Positions 8,552 through 15,529 of a DNA stretch of 16,252 nucleotides are shown piece after piece. Source of the stretch: Glaciecola sp964643575 (GTDB taxonomy: Bacteria; Pseudomonadota; Gammaproteobacteria; Enterobacterales; Alteromonadaceae); the NCBI GenBank assembly GCA_964643575.1, contig CAZXTD010000090.1, positions 1 to 16,252 of the forward strand, read 5' to 3'. Below the pieces are notes generated by a model. That model saw only the letters and a program-made list of their open reading frames with translations, was not told the origin of the DNA and ran no database searches. A program made the position numbers and the translations under genes. Position 1 is the stretch's first letter. Each line of letters opens with the position of its first letter.

Positions 8552-9145
8552 TTATTCATAGCCCCATGGAGTAGAGGGAAGTTCCACAGGTTCAGTCAAG
8601 TCAAACTCAACCCTAAACACTCTTCCTTGACGAATTAGCTGATAGCTAAATTTTTCTTTATACACAAACACTTCCCAAGTATTCCCAACCGACTGAGGAA
8701 TGCCTAAATCAACAAAGAGCGTCTTAGAATATTGGTCTGCCGGAAAAGACTGCATATGATCATAACCTGCATCTAGGGTATGGCCGCCATACATGGTTAG
8801 CGGGTCGTTACTGCCATCAGGTTTACGATGGTCATGCTTAAGATTAATCCCGCTTCCTGTTTTGGTGAGTATCCAAGTGCGGGAGGCATCAGCCCCCACA
8901 TGAAACGGAATTTGCAGCTGTGAGTCAGTGCATTTTCTGACATGCATTACTAGAGGCTGTTTAAAAGCATCACTGGGTTCGGTATCAACAACCACTTTGC
9001 CCGCAAAAGCTTTACCGCAGTGCGCTGCAATTAGACTAAAGAAGTTATCGTGGGTCTCTATTGACACTAAGGGCGCGGGTGATGCTCTTAACAAAGTGCT
9101 TATTACCGCTAGGAAAACGAAGGAAATTATTTTACGTATGCTCAT
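8552..9145 (-). CDS. Conserved secreted protein of unknown function
   Basis: A 197-residue protein with an N-terminal signal peptide (MSIRKIISFVFLAVISTLL, cut near residue 22-24). I do not recognise a named domain but the pattern resembles a conserved proteobacterial secreted family: FFSLIAAHCGKAFAGKV (35-51), PLVMHVRKC (64-72), IPFHVGADASRTWILT (79-94), LKHDHRKPDGS (102-112), MYGGHT (118-123) and VFRVEFDL (176-183). The two Cys (43 and 72) could form a disulphide. Conserved His and Asp at 104-106 are notable but no catalytic role can be claimed. The start at 9145 is preferred over one 138 bases upstream because it begins the signal peptide and because a plausible promoter (9180-9207) lies between. 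It is divergent from the methyltransferase gene and may be co-transcribed with the GH9 gene. Confidence 0.75.
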   Translation of the reverse strand: MSIRKIISFVFLAVISTLLRASPAPLVSIETHDNFFSLIAAHCGKAFAGKVVVDTEPSDAFKQPLVMHVRKCTDSQLQIPFHVGADASRTWILTKTGSGINLKHDHRKPDGSNDPLTMYGGHTLDAGYDHMQSFPADQYSKTLFVDLGIPQSVGNTWEVFVYKEKFSYQLIRQGRVFRVEFDLTEPVELPSTPWGYE

Positions 9146-9179
9146 TTTATTCTTATTTAAGTAGAGAATCGTTGAATTA

Positions 9180-9207
9180 AGTATAGTTAGATTGAAAGTA
9201 AAAACAA
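9180..9207 (-). promoter_or_regulatory. Putative promoter of the secreted-protein gene
   Basis: Read on the minus strand, TTGTTT (9202-9207) is followed after 16 bases by TATACT (9180-9185). Transcription would begin near 9173, about 28 bases before the chosen ATG, and this supports the shorter start of the gene. Confidence 0.4.
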
Positions 9208-9305
9208 TTAAGCGCGCAAAGCCTAGAAATAATTTTTGTATATGGCTATGCTTCGCAAACATATTTAAGGGTGTCGGTGACAATTGAAACTAACGAGCAG
9301 TTTGC

Positions 9306-10181
9306 ATGAATAAGGTAACCATCTTAGACGGTGGAATGGGGCAAGAGCTACTGCATCGAAGCTCGCGCAAAGTGACGCCGATGTGGTCTGCAGATGTGAT
9401 GCTAAACGAACCTCAGCTTGTGGCACAACTGCATGCAGATTTTATTATAGCAGGGGCTGATGTTATTACCCTAAATACTTACACCGCTACGCCCTCTCGC
9501 CTAAATAGAGAGGGTCACTTAAGTGATTTAAAGAATTTGCATAAAAGTGCGATGCAAGCAGCTCAACGGGCAAAAGATATCGCAAAGAATGAGACTGTTA
9601 AAATAGCGGGTTGTTTACCGCCTTTAGTAGCGAGCTATAAAACAGAAGCCGTTTTACCTTATGAGGCTTCACTCGCCGAATACCGACAATTAGTGGAACT
9701 TCAAGCGCCTTCAAGCGACTTGTTTATATGTGAAACGATGTCGTCTATCTCAGAAGCAAAAGCAGCTTGCGTAGCTGCGAAAGAAAGCCAAAAAGAAGTG
9801 TGGCTTGCTTTATCAGTGAAAGATAACCAACCTGATTGTTTGCGCAGCGGCGAGTCATTAATTACAGCAATTAATACGCTACGCTTATTCAACCCAGACG
9901 CTTTTTTGCTCAACTGCAGCAAACCAGAGGCTATCAACAGCGCATGGTCGGAGCTTGAGTCTTTATCTTGTAAAGTTGGCGCCTATGCGAATGGCTTTAC
10001 CTCGGTCGAAAATTTGTATCCTGGCGATACCGTAAAGGACTTAGAGAGCAGACAAGACTTAGGCCCCGAAGCTTACGCTAAGCACGCTTTAAAGTGGATA
10101 GAAAATGGCGCCACCATCGTTGGCGGTTGCTGTGAAATAGGCCCCGCTCACATTGCTCATATTCATCAAGTAATTAAATAA
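9306..10181 (+). CDS. Homocysteine S-methyltransferase family protein
   Basis: A 291-residue cytoplasmic enzyme of the zinc-dependent homocysteine methyltransferase fold (Pfam S-methyl_trans; MmuM, BHMT and the MetH N-terminal domain). It starts with ILDGGMGQELL (6-16) and contains ADVITLNTYTATPSRL (51-66), where substrate binds. The three zinc-binding Cys are in place: C204 in LLNCSKPE and C275-C276 in GGCCEIGP. The methyl donor (S-methylmethionine, betaine or another) cannot be decided. Its length matches stand-alone members of the family. The ATG at 9306 has only a weak GAG upstream. It is divergent from the secreted-protein gene and appears to be a single-gene unit; two inverted repeats follow it (10209-10282). 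The family call is sure, the exact substrate is not. Confidence 0.92.
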   Translation: MNKVTILDGGMGQELLHRSSRKVTPMWSADVMLNEPQLVAQLHADFIIAGADVITLNTYTATPSRLNREGHLSDLKNLHKSAMQAAQRAKDIAKNETVKIAGCLPPLVASYKTEAVLPYEASLAEYRQLVELQAPSSDLFICETMSSISEAKAACVAAKESQKEVWLALSVKDNQPDCLRSGESLITAINTLRLFNPDAFLLNCSKPEAINSAWSELESLSCKVGAYANGFTSVENLYPGDTVKDLESRQDLGPEAYAKHALKWIENGATIVGGCCEIGPAHIAHIHQVIK

Positions 10182-10208
10182 GTTTATTTCAAATCGACAG
10201 ATTCATTT

Positions 10209-10282
10209 TTGTATTGCTTTGAATACAAGGCTTGTTGGATGGAAAGTTAATTTGGGCAGCTCGGTTTCGTATGAGCTTGCCC
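10209..10282. repeat. Two inverted repeats downstream of the methyltransferase gene
   Basis: TTGTATT (10209-10215) pairs perfectly with AATACAA (10222-10228). GGGCAGCTC (10254-10262) pairs with GAGC-T-TGCCC (10273-10282) with a single bulged T. Neither has a T-run after it on either strand. They may end or stabilise the methyltransferase message, or lie in the leader of the next gene. Confidence 0.35.
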
Positions 10283-10339
10283 TAAGCTACAAATTCCGCT
10301 AATTTACGAGATTATACGCACATAAATTAGGGATATTTG

Positions 10340-11550
10340 ATGAAATTTGCAGTGCTTATTCTTACAAGTACTTTGTTGCTAGGTTGTGCGAGCAATAAAT
10401 TTAATGAAAATGCAATTCTGTCATTAGAGCAACACAAAGGTGGTGATCATAAGTTAGTGTTTTCTCACGAAACCCTAGATTCACTTTTGTATGACGAAGA
10501 ATTTAAAAAGCTCGAACAACCGTCGAAAGACTTATTCTCATTGAATAATGAGCAAATAGAAGCTTTCAAAAATTATTATTTTGACCCTAAACACGCAGAT
10601 ATTCGCAAACACATACGATTTGGTCACTATTTAGAAAGCGTCGTGTCTGGTTTTTCTTATCGCGGAGAAACTTATACTGCCCAAGAAACATTGTTAGAAG
10701 CGTCGGGCAATTGCTTGTCATTGGCTATAATGACAACCGCCTTAGCGAAGCTTGCAGGTTTAGAAATCAGCTATCAACATGTTGATTCAAGGCCAATTTA
10801 CGCTAAACACGGCAACATTCTTTTACTTTCATCCCATGTTGTTACAAAGGTTTATGAGCCAGACGAAGATATCGCCAAAAAGCCTAATACGATAACGCTT
10901 AACCGCCCTCATGTTGTGATTGATTATTTCCCAACACGAGGTGCAGTTAAAGGGAGTAAAGTAGAAGAGCATGATTTTGTAGCAATGTACTATCAAAATA
11001 AAGCGACAAAGGCTTTGGTAGAAAAAGACTATGATGAGGCATACGCCTTTGTTAAAAAAGGATTGCTTAAAAGCCCTTCCAATCCTGAAACACTAAATTT
11101 ATTAGGGGTGTGTTGTATAAAAATGTAGGTCTAGAGGCGAAAGCTGAACAGGTCTACGCTATGATGATGAAACATCACTTGCCATCTCTAAATACAATTG
11201 AAAATTACGCTCAACTACTTAAACGTTCTCAGCAATATGAAGAAGCTGAAGCATTGATGTTGATGGCCGATAAAATCGAAGATCAGAATCCATATCGGTG
11301 GATCACATTGGCACAAGACTATCTTACACAAGGGGATAACGAGTTAGCCCTTAGGTATGCGACAAAAGCCAAAAAGATGGCTCCTTACCTTCATGAGTCT
11401 CATTTTATTAGAGCACAGGCCTTGCTCCGTCTTAAAGGGCCTGAGCACAGTATGACTGCGCTCAAAAAAGCACTTGATTTAGCAGACAGCGATCGCGACC
11501 GAAGTACCTATTCTGCTAAGCTTTATTTTCTTAAAACGCAGGAAAACTAA
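10340..11550 (+). pseudogene. Transglutaminase-like/TPR lipoprotein gene, frameshifted
   Basis: Two open frames, 10340-11128 and from about 11111 to 11550, belong to one gene of about 402 residues. Removing one of two adjacent TG pairs near 11108-11113 joins NLLGV directly to LYKNVGLEAKAEQVY, which restores a normal TPR helix pair. The N-terminus is a lipoprotein signal with lipobox LLGC (C16; next residue Ala). Residues 120-200 resemble a transglutaminase-like domain of the SirB1/Transglut_core2 type: GNCLSLAIMTTALAKLAGL with C125, SSHVV with H166 and VVIDYF with D195, a plausible Cys-His-Asp triad. TPR repeats follow from about residue 223. ATG at 10340 follows AGGG. The second piece alone lacks a ribosome binding site. 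It is either a true recent pseudogene or a sequencing error; since the polA gap marks a draft assembly, error is quite possible. Confidence 0.8.
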
Positions 11551-11648
11551 TTTATTTATGAGTAAACTCAAAATTTTGCAGCATCACTAAGCAATCTGTT
11601 ACCGCAGTGATTGTTATTCTGCTGCTTCGCATTAAAAGGGGGGCTCAA

Positions 11649-12602
11649 ATGCAATCAATATTACAAATAACAACTTTGTTGTTCACGGTTCTTTTTTTGT
11701 TTTCTTGCTCTGATATTGATAAGTCGCCTCAGCAGCCCGACCATACCTTCACCCCTAAGAATAATACGCAAACTTTTTCGAGTGTTAACGCTCCAAAAGT
11801 GCTGATAGATGAGGCACACAACAACTTTCACACTGCTAATGGACGTTATAGTGCATTTCGACAGGTATTAGTAAGCGATGGCTACACAGTTACGGCTAGC
11901 AAAAAAACTTTTACATTAGATAGGTTAAAAGACACCGACATTTTAGTTGTAGCTAACGCGCTAGATGCAAATAGAAAGGATTGGATGCCACCATTTGGAG
12001 ATGCTTTTAAAGAGGCAGAGGTTCAGGCGGTTAAGCAATGGGTGACAAAGGGAGGTTCATTACTACTAATTGTAGACCACATTCCATTCCCAAAGGCTGC
12101 TGAATCATTAGCAAAATCGTTCGGTTTTGAATTCACTAATGGGCATGTTGATAGAGCAGTATTTAAAATCGGTGATGGAAGTCTCACCAAGCATGATGTT
12201 ACCAAGTCGTCGAAGAACAACATACAGTTTAGTAATATGAACGACTTAAGTAGTTCTGACTCTCAGTATCTTAAGCAAATAAAGACATTTGGAGGCTCAG
12301 CTTTTACTCCACCCCAAAGTGCTCAATCTATTTTAAAGTTAGGCAGTTGGGCTTATTCTCGAACTCCAGAAATACCGTTTCAAATAAAGCCAGAAACCCC
12401 TAAGATACCGATGGACGGCTGGTCGCAAGGAGCTGTTTTAGAATTCGGTGATGGTCGGATTGCTGTATTTTCCGAAGCGATGATGTTTACTTCTCAATTG
12501 TACGTTCCGACAGGTGAGAAAATGGGACTAGTGTCAAAAGGCGCAGAAGATAATGAACAGTTCTTATTAAATATTATGCATTGGTTAAGTGGTTCAATTT
12601 AA
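11649..12602 (+). CDS. DUF4350-like lipoprotein (glutamine-amidotransferase-like fold)
   Basis: A 317-residue lipoprotein: hydrophobic signal and lipobox LFSC (C20). The rest resembles the DUF4350 family: VLIDEAHNNFHTANGRY (51-67), then SDGYTVTA, then a DILVVANAL strand, then EVQAVKQWVTKGGSLLLIVDHIPFPKAA, then GRIAVFSEAMMF near the end, and EQFLLNIMHWL. The fold is expected to be class I glutamine amidotransferase-like (flavodoxin-like), but the Cys-His-Glu catalytic set of true amidotransferases is not obvious, so binding and not catalysis is a reasonable guess. The ATG at 11649 is chosen over one 42 bases upstream because it begins the signal peptide and follows a strong purine run (AAAAGGGGGG). 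It lies about 100 bases after the broken TPR gene on the same strand; both being lipoproteins, co-transcription is possible. Confidence 0.75.
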   Translation: MQSILQITTLLFTVLFLFSCSDIDKSPQQPDHTFTPKNNTQTFSSVNAPKVLIDEAHNNFHTANGRYSAFRQVLVSDGYTVTASKKTFTLDRLKDTDILVVANALDANRKDWMPPFGDAFKEAEVQAVKQWVTKGGSLLLIVDHIPFPKAAESLAKSFGFEFTNGHVDRAVFKIGDGSLTKHDVTKSSKNNIQFSNMNDLSSSDSQYLKQIKTFGGSAFTPPQSAQSILKLGSWAYSRTPEIPFQIKPETPKIPMDGWSQGAVLEFGDGRIAVFSEAMMFTSQLYVPTGEKMGLVSKGAEDNEQFLLNIMHWLSGSI

Positions 12603-12663
12603 ACACTCAATTGACCCTACCATCCACAAGCCGTCGTTGGAAACAATAGACCTTAAATGAATT

Positions 12664-12873
12664 TTAAGTCGATTTTTGAAAAGCTTTGCCATATTCCAAG
12701 GCTAAACATCCAATTGCGCTCATAGCCGATAAATCTCTCACGTTGTTTGAATCATCTACAGCGCTGTGGAAGTTTGAAATTATGTTCTGTATATCTAATT
12801 CAGTCCTCGTTATCCTTCGGCTAACGGCCTCATAGCTTTCAGTCAGTTCAACTCTGATATGAACTACTACAAA
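12664..12873 (-). pseudogene. Possible gene remnant without a start codon
   Basis: An open frame of 69 codons on the minus strand ends with TAA at 12664-12666 and has a stop just upstream at 12874-12876. It contains no usable start codon near its beginning. The translation is protein-like, for example ELDIQNIISNFHSAVDD and SAIGCLALEYGKAF, with a regular amphipathic helix pattern, few rare residues and no low-complexity run. I do not recognise the family. It could be the degraded 3' end of a lost gene or a chance open frame. Its beginning overlaps the region just upstream of the plus-strand small RNA. Confidence 0.3.
12845..12865. promoter_or_regulatory. Inverted repeat upstream of the candidate small RNA
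   Basis: AGTTCA (12845-12850) and TGAACT (12860-12865) are a perfect 6-base inverted repeat with a 9-base spacer, a typical geometry for a dimeric regulator site. It lies about 45-65 bases before the likely start of the small RNA at about 12912. It does not match a CRP or LexA consensus. Confidence 0.3.
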
Positions 12874-12911
12874 TTAGAAAATAAAACTTTTTTTAAAATT
12901 TATTTTATTCA

Positions 12912-13013
12912 GCGGGAACTTTTTTGTCACTTCACGGTTCTTATCTATGAATGTGTTGTTCTCCCTGAGAATATTGGGCCCCGTTTTGTGTGTTAACGGG
13001 GCTTTCTTTTTTT
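12912..13013 (+). ncRNA. Candidate small RNA in the Spot 42 (spf) position
   Basis: About 100 bases with no coding content form three hairpins in series: CACTTCA with TGAATGTG (12928-12934/12948-12955, one bulge), TGTTCTC with GAGAATA (12957-12963/12967-12973, one G-U), and a terminator stem GCCCCGTT/AACGGGGC. A U-rich single-stranded stretch at 12920-12925 could bind Hfq. A possible -10 (TATTTT, 12901-12906) sits in a very AT-rich tract. The RNA is on the plus strand, directly convergent with engB, exactly where spf lies in E. coli. From memory, short stretches such as ACTTCACG and GAATATT followed by GCCCC are shared with Spot 42, but the 5' part does not match, so identity is unproven. Confidence 0.6.
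12978..13013 (+). terminator. Strong Rho-independent terminator of the candidate small RNA
   Basis: A perfect 8-base GC-rich stem (12978-12985 with 12995-13002), a 9-base loop and a T-rich run at 13003-13013. It points along the plus strand; there is no T-run on the engB side. Confidence 0.88.
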
Positions 13014-13062
13014 CAGCGCAAGAGGTTTATACATGTTCTTCACTAGCTAACGTCGTTTTTAT

Positions 13063-13680
13063 TTACGCCTCACCCATTCCACCTGCTTCAATATTCAACC
13101 AAGCCGAAAGATGCTTTTCTGTTTCGGGTACGCCAAGTCCGTTTAGAGAGGAAAATACGTGAACCGTCACATCACCGTTAAAAGCGATACACGCTTCTCG
13201 CACCATTAACAACTGGCTTTTACGTTTACCTGCTTTGAGTTTATCGGCTTTGGTAAGTAGCACTAATACCGGTAAATTAGCACTGACTGCCCAAAAAATG
13301 AGGTCTTGATCGAGATCTTTAAGCGGATGCCTAATATCCATCAATACCACTAAACCCTTCAGACATTCTCGTTTTTGCAGATACTCTCCTAAAGACTTCT
13401 GCCATTTTTGTTTCATTGCAAGGGGTACTTTTGCATAACCGTAACCGGGTAAATCGACTAAACGACGACTTTCATCTAACTCAAACAAATTGATAAGCTG
13501 AGTTCGACCAGGCGTTTTACTGGTTCTGGCTAAGGTTTTTTGACGAGTGAGTTTGTTTAAAGCGCTCGATTTACCTGCGTTTGAACGGCCAGCAAAAGCG
13601 ACTTCCCCACCGTCAAAAGGGCTTAAATGGGAAATGTCTGGCGCACTTGTTAAAAATTTTGCTTGAGAAAAATAAGACAT
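13063..13680 (-). CDS. engB: Ribosome biogenesis GTP-binding protein EngB (YihA/YsxC)
   Basis: EngB is an essential GTPase of the TRAFAC class needed for assembly of the large ribosomal subunit. All GTPase motifs are visible in the 205-residue product: G1 GRSNAGKS (31-38), G2 within SKTPGRTQ (54-61), G3 DLPGYG (76-81), G4 TKAD (143-146) and a G5-like FSS near the C-terminus. Length and sequence match the E. coli protein (210 residues as I recall) almost throughout. The ATG at 13680 is preferred; a GTG six bases upstream is an alternative, and neither has a clear Shine-Dalgarno. It is convergent with the candidate small RNA and divergent from cytochrome c4, the usual arrangement in this group of bacteria. 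Confidence 0.96.
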   Translation of the reverse strand: MSYFSQAKFLTSAPDISHLSPFDGGEVAFAGRSNAGKSSALNKLTRQKTLARTSKTPGRTQLINLFELDESRRLVDLPGYGYAKVPLAMKQKWQKSLGEYLQKRECLKGLVVLMDIRHPLKDLDQDLIFWAVSANLPVLVLLTKADKLKAGKRKSQLLMVREACIAFNGDVTVHVFSSLNGLGVPETEKHLSAWLNIEAGGMGEA

Positions 13681-13850
13681 AAACACGATATATGATTCAA
13701 ATTAGGGCTAAGTTTACACCTAAAAGACTATTTTGTTTGTGGTAAATCCACAGTATTATCAAGGAAATGTTTTTTTCGGCCGTTATTTGTGTAAAATATC
13801 GTCCCACTGTAACAGGTGACCAGTTAAACCTCACCATAGAGAGAGTTAGT

Positions 13851-14477
13851 ATGAATAAATATTGTTTACTTTTGGCTTTAGTTTTAGGTAGCACAAGTGC
13901 AGTTGCTAAATTAGTGGGCGACCCTGAAGCCGGTAAAACAAAAGCTGTGACTTGCGCAGCCTGTCACGGAACCGACGGTAACAGTGCAATACCAATGAAT
14001 CCGAAGTTAGCGGGTCAGCATGCTGGTTATTTGGTAAAACAACTGGAAGAATTTAAGCTTGCAGCGCAAAGTGGCGGCAAAGAAGGCAGAAACAACGCAG
14101 TGATGAACGGTATGGCAATGGCCTTAAGCGACCAAGACCGTGCAGATATTGCTGCTTACTACGCAAGCCAAGACCTCAAAATAGGTGAAGCGCCTGAGGA
14201 CTCAATTGCACGCGGTGAAGCTTTATACCGCGGTGGCGATGCTGAGCGAGGAATAACTGCTTGTGCTGCTTGTCATAGCCCAGATGGTAAAGGTATGAAC
14301 TTGGCTGGTTTCCCTGCAATTGGCGGTCAACACGCGACATATACTCAAGCGCAGCTTGAAGCATTCCGATCTGGTCAGCGCAATAACGACCTAAATGGCA
14401 TGATGAGAGGTATCGCAGTAAAATTAACTGATGAAGATATTTCGATACTTTCTCAGTACTTAGAAGGTTTACACTAA
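13851..14477 (+). CDS. Diheme cytochrome c4
   Basis: A 208-residue periplasmic diheme c-type cytochrome. Residues 1-19 are a signal peptide ending AVA. Two CAACH haem-binding motifs (C35/C38/H39 and C138/C141/H142) each lie at the start of a class I cytochrome c domain, so the protein is a tandem duplication. Met in the NAVMNGMAMALSD segment (85, 88 or 90) and in NGMMRGIA (184 or 185) are the likely distal ligands. Cytochrome c4 passes electrons from the bc1 complex to terminal oxidases such as cbb3. The ATG at 13851 is chosen over one 84 bases upstream because it begins the signal peptide and follows a GAGAGAG run. It is divergent from engB across about 170 bases. Confidence 0.94.
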   Translation: MNKYCLLLALVLGSTSAVAKLVGDPEAGKTKAVTCAACHGTDGNSAIPMNPKLAGQHAGYLVKQLEEFKLAAQSGGKEGRNNAVMNGMAMALSDQDRADIAAYYASQDLKIGEAPEDSIARGEALYRGGDAERGITACAACHSPDGKGMNLAGFPAIGGQHATYTQAQLEAFRSGQRNNDLNGMMRGIAVKLTDEDISILSQYLEGLH

Positions 14478-14700
14478 ATTAATTGTAAATTTCTTGTTAA
14501 ATTAGTTGTAAAACTTATTTTATTAAGTATTATCTAGTCATCGCGCTAGACCAGCTTATCTCAAGCCCAGCTTGCTAAAAGTGAAACTAGCGTTTAAACT
14601 ACAAAAATAATAATAAGAAAAATATAATAAGAAAGTGTAATGGACGACCGAAAATAAGTTTACTTGTTTTGTTAAAAATAATAAAAAGCGAAACATATAA
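14478..14700. other. AT-rich intergenic stretch after cytochrome c4
   Basis: No gene or clear terminator for cytochrome c4 was found here. There are only small inverted repeats, such as TCTAG/CTAGA near 14535-14551. The end of the stretch contains the possible promoter of the second candidate small RNA. Confidence 0.5.
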
Positions 14701-14701
14701 G
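14672..14701 (+). promoter_or_regulatory. Putative promoter of the second candidate small RNA
   Basis: TATAAG at 14696-14701 (five of six -10 bases) is preceded after 18 bases by TTAAAA at 14672-14677, a weak -35 in an A-rich tract. Transcription would start near 14708, just before the first hairpin. Confidence 0.35.
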
Positions 14702-14707
14702 TAGACA

Positions 14708-14796
14708 TGGTACACGACGTACCTAAACGGGAGAGGTGTCAATAGACACTCATTAAATGAAGGTGATAGTTTAGGCTATCACCTTTTTTCTTTTTT
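14708..14796 (+). ncRNA. Candidate small RNA of three consecutive hairpins upstream of yihI
   Basis: Ninety bases consist almost entirely of three hairpins: GGTAC/GTACC (14709-14713 with 14719-14723), GAGGTGTC/GACACTC (14733-14740 with 14745-14751, one bulged G) and a terminator stem AGGTGATAG/CTATCACCT (14761-14769 with 14776-14784). The only longer single-stranded stretches are AAACGG and CATTAAATGA, possible target-pairing regions. It lies between cytochrome c4 and yihI on the plus strand, the slot used by csrC in E. coli, but has only one or two GGA motifs, so it is not CsrC-like in sequence. Alternatively it is a structured 3' end of the cytochrome c4 message. Confidence 0.5.
14761..14796 (+). 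terminator. Rho-independent terminator between cytochrome c4 and yihI
   Basis: A perfect 9-base stem (14761-14769 with 14776-14784), six-base loop and a T-run TTTTTTC then TTTTTT. It separates the upstream transcript from the yihI promoter. Confidence 0.88.
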
Positions 14797-14847
14797 GAGC
14801 TTTATCAAACCAAGCTTACTCCAATTAAAACCTTCAACTACTTCACA

Positions 14848-14876
14848 TTGGTGAAAGTGTTTGCTTCAGGTATAAT
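14848..14876 (+). promoter_or_regulatory. Putative promoter of yihI with an overlapping inverted repeat
   Basis: A perfect TATAAT at 14871-14876 is preceded after 17 bases by TTGGTG (14848-14853, weak -35). The palindrome TTCAC-ATTG-GTGAA (14843-14856) covers the -35 element and could be an operator. It lies downstream of the terminator, so yihI probably starts a new transcript. Confidence 0.5.
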
Positions 14877-14954
14877 TCAAACAACCGTATAAACAAGCAC
14901 TAACCAATATTTGGCTGATGCTTTTACACACTATGCATGTCTACAGAGAACAAA

Positions 14955-15521
14955 ATGGCACACTCAAAGAAATCAAGAAAGGTCGGTCAAATAGGCGTAC
15001 CTAAAATCAAATCTTCACGACCTGTTAAAACGCGTCCCGACAAAAGCGAAGGTAAAAGCAAAAAAACAAGCGGCAATAAATCGGGTACAAGGCAACAATT
15101 GCATACCGAGCAAAGCCATCATAAAAAAAGTGTGAAAAAAGATGAAAAACACGGTAGCAAAAAACCTATCGATTTAAATAAATACAAAACAAGCAATGAA
15201 AAGAACGATGCTCAAGTTGAGGACGAAAATCAATTTCCGCCTATCTTGAAATATAAAACACCTCAAGAAGAACTGGATGCAATAGAAAGCAACCAGACCT
15301 TAGATGACTTACTCGACAAACAAAGTAGTACGCGTTTGACGCCAGCCGAACAAGCCTACGTTGACCAACTCACTACTCGCTATGCAGACTTATGCGAGTT
15401 ATTAGGCATTAGTGTAGAGGACGATGAACAAATTGAAGACGAAGAATTTGATGAGTCTGCATTAAATGATGATCCCTATGCGCATTTAGATGCAATAAAG
15501 ACCGACGATTTTAAAGACTAG
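14955..15521 (+). CDS. yihI: Der GTPase-activating protein YihI
   Basis: YihI stimulates the GTPase Der (EngA) and so modulates late ribosome assembly. The 188-residue product has the family layout: a highly basic, Lys/Ser-rich, probably disordered N-terminal half (SKKSRKVGQIG, later GKSKKTSGNKSG), then a helical acidic C-terminal domain with EELDAIESNQTLDDLLDK, LTPAEQAYVDQLTTRYADL and an acidic tail EDDEQIEDEEFDE. The ATG at 14955 (MAHSKKSRK) is preferred because it matches the family N-terminus and has a GAGA upstream; an ATG at 14937 is in frame but has no ribosome binding site. It is followed after eight bases by the DUF2489 gene, so the two are likely co-transcribed. Confidence 0.88.
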   Translation: MAHSKKSRKVGQIGVPKIKSSRPVKTRPDKSEGKSKKTSGNKSGTRQQLHTEQSHHKKSVKKDEKHGSKKPIDLNKYKTSNEKNDAQVEDENQFPPILKYKTPQEELDAIESNQTLDDLLDKQSSTRLTPAEQAYVDQLTTRYADLCELLGISVEDDEQIEDEEFDESALNDDPYAHLDAIKTDDFKD

Positions 15522-15529
15522 CGGTGGGT

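Noticed and set aside
11099..11130. Programmed ribosomal frameshift in the TPR lipoprotein gene
   Set aside because: No slippery heptamer or stimulatory structure is evident, and the simple TG duplication explains the break.
12947..13162. Open frame of 71 codons on the plus strand
   Set aside because: It runs through the small-RNA terminator and into the antisense of engB; the product has no family resemblance and no ribosome binding site.
14478..14796. CsrB/CsrC-type CsrA-sequestering RNA
   Set aside because: The position fits csrC, but only one or two GGA motifs are present; such RNAs normally carry many in hairpin loops.
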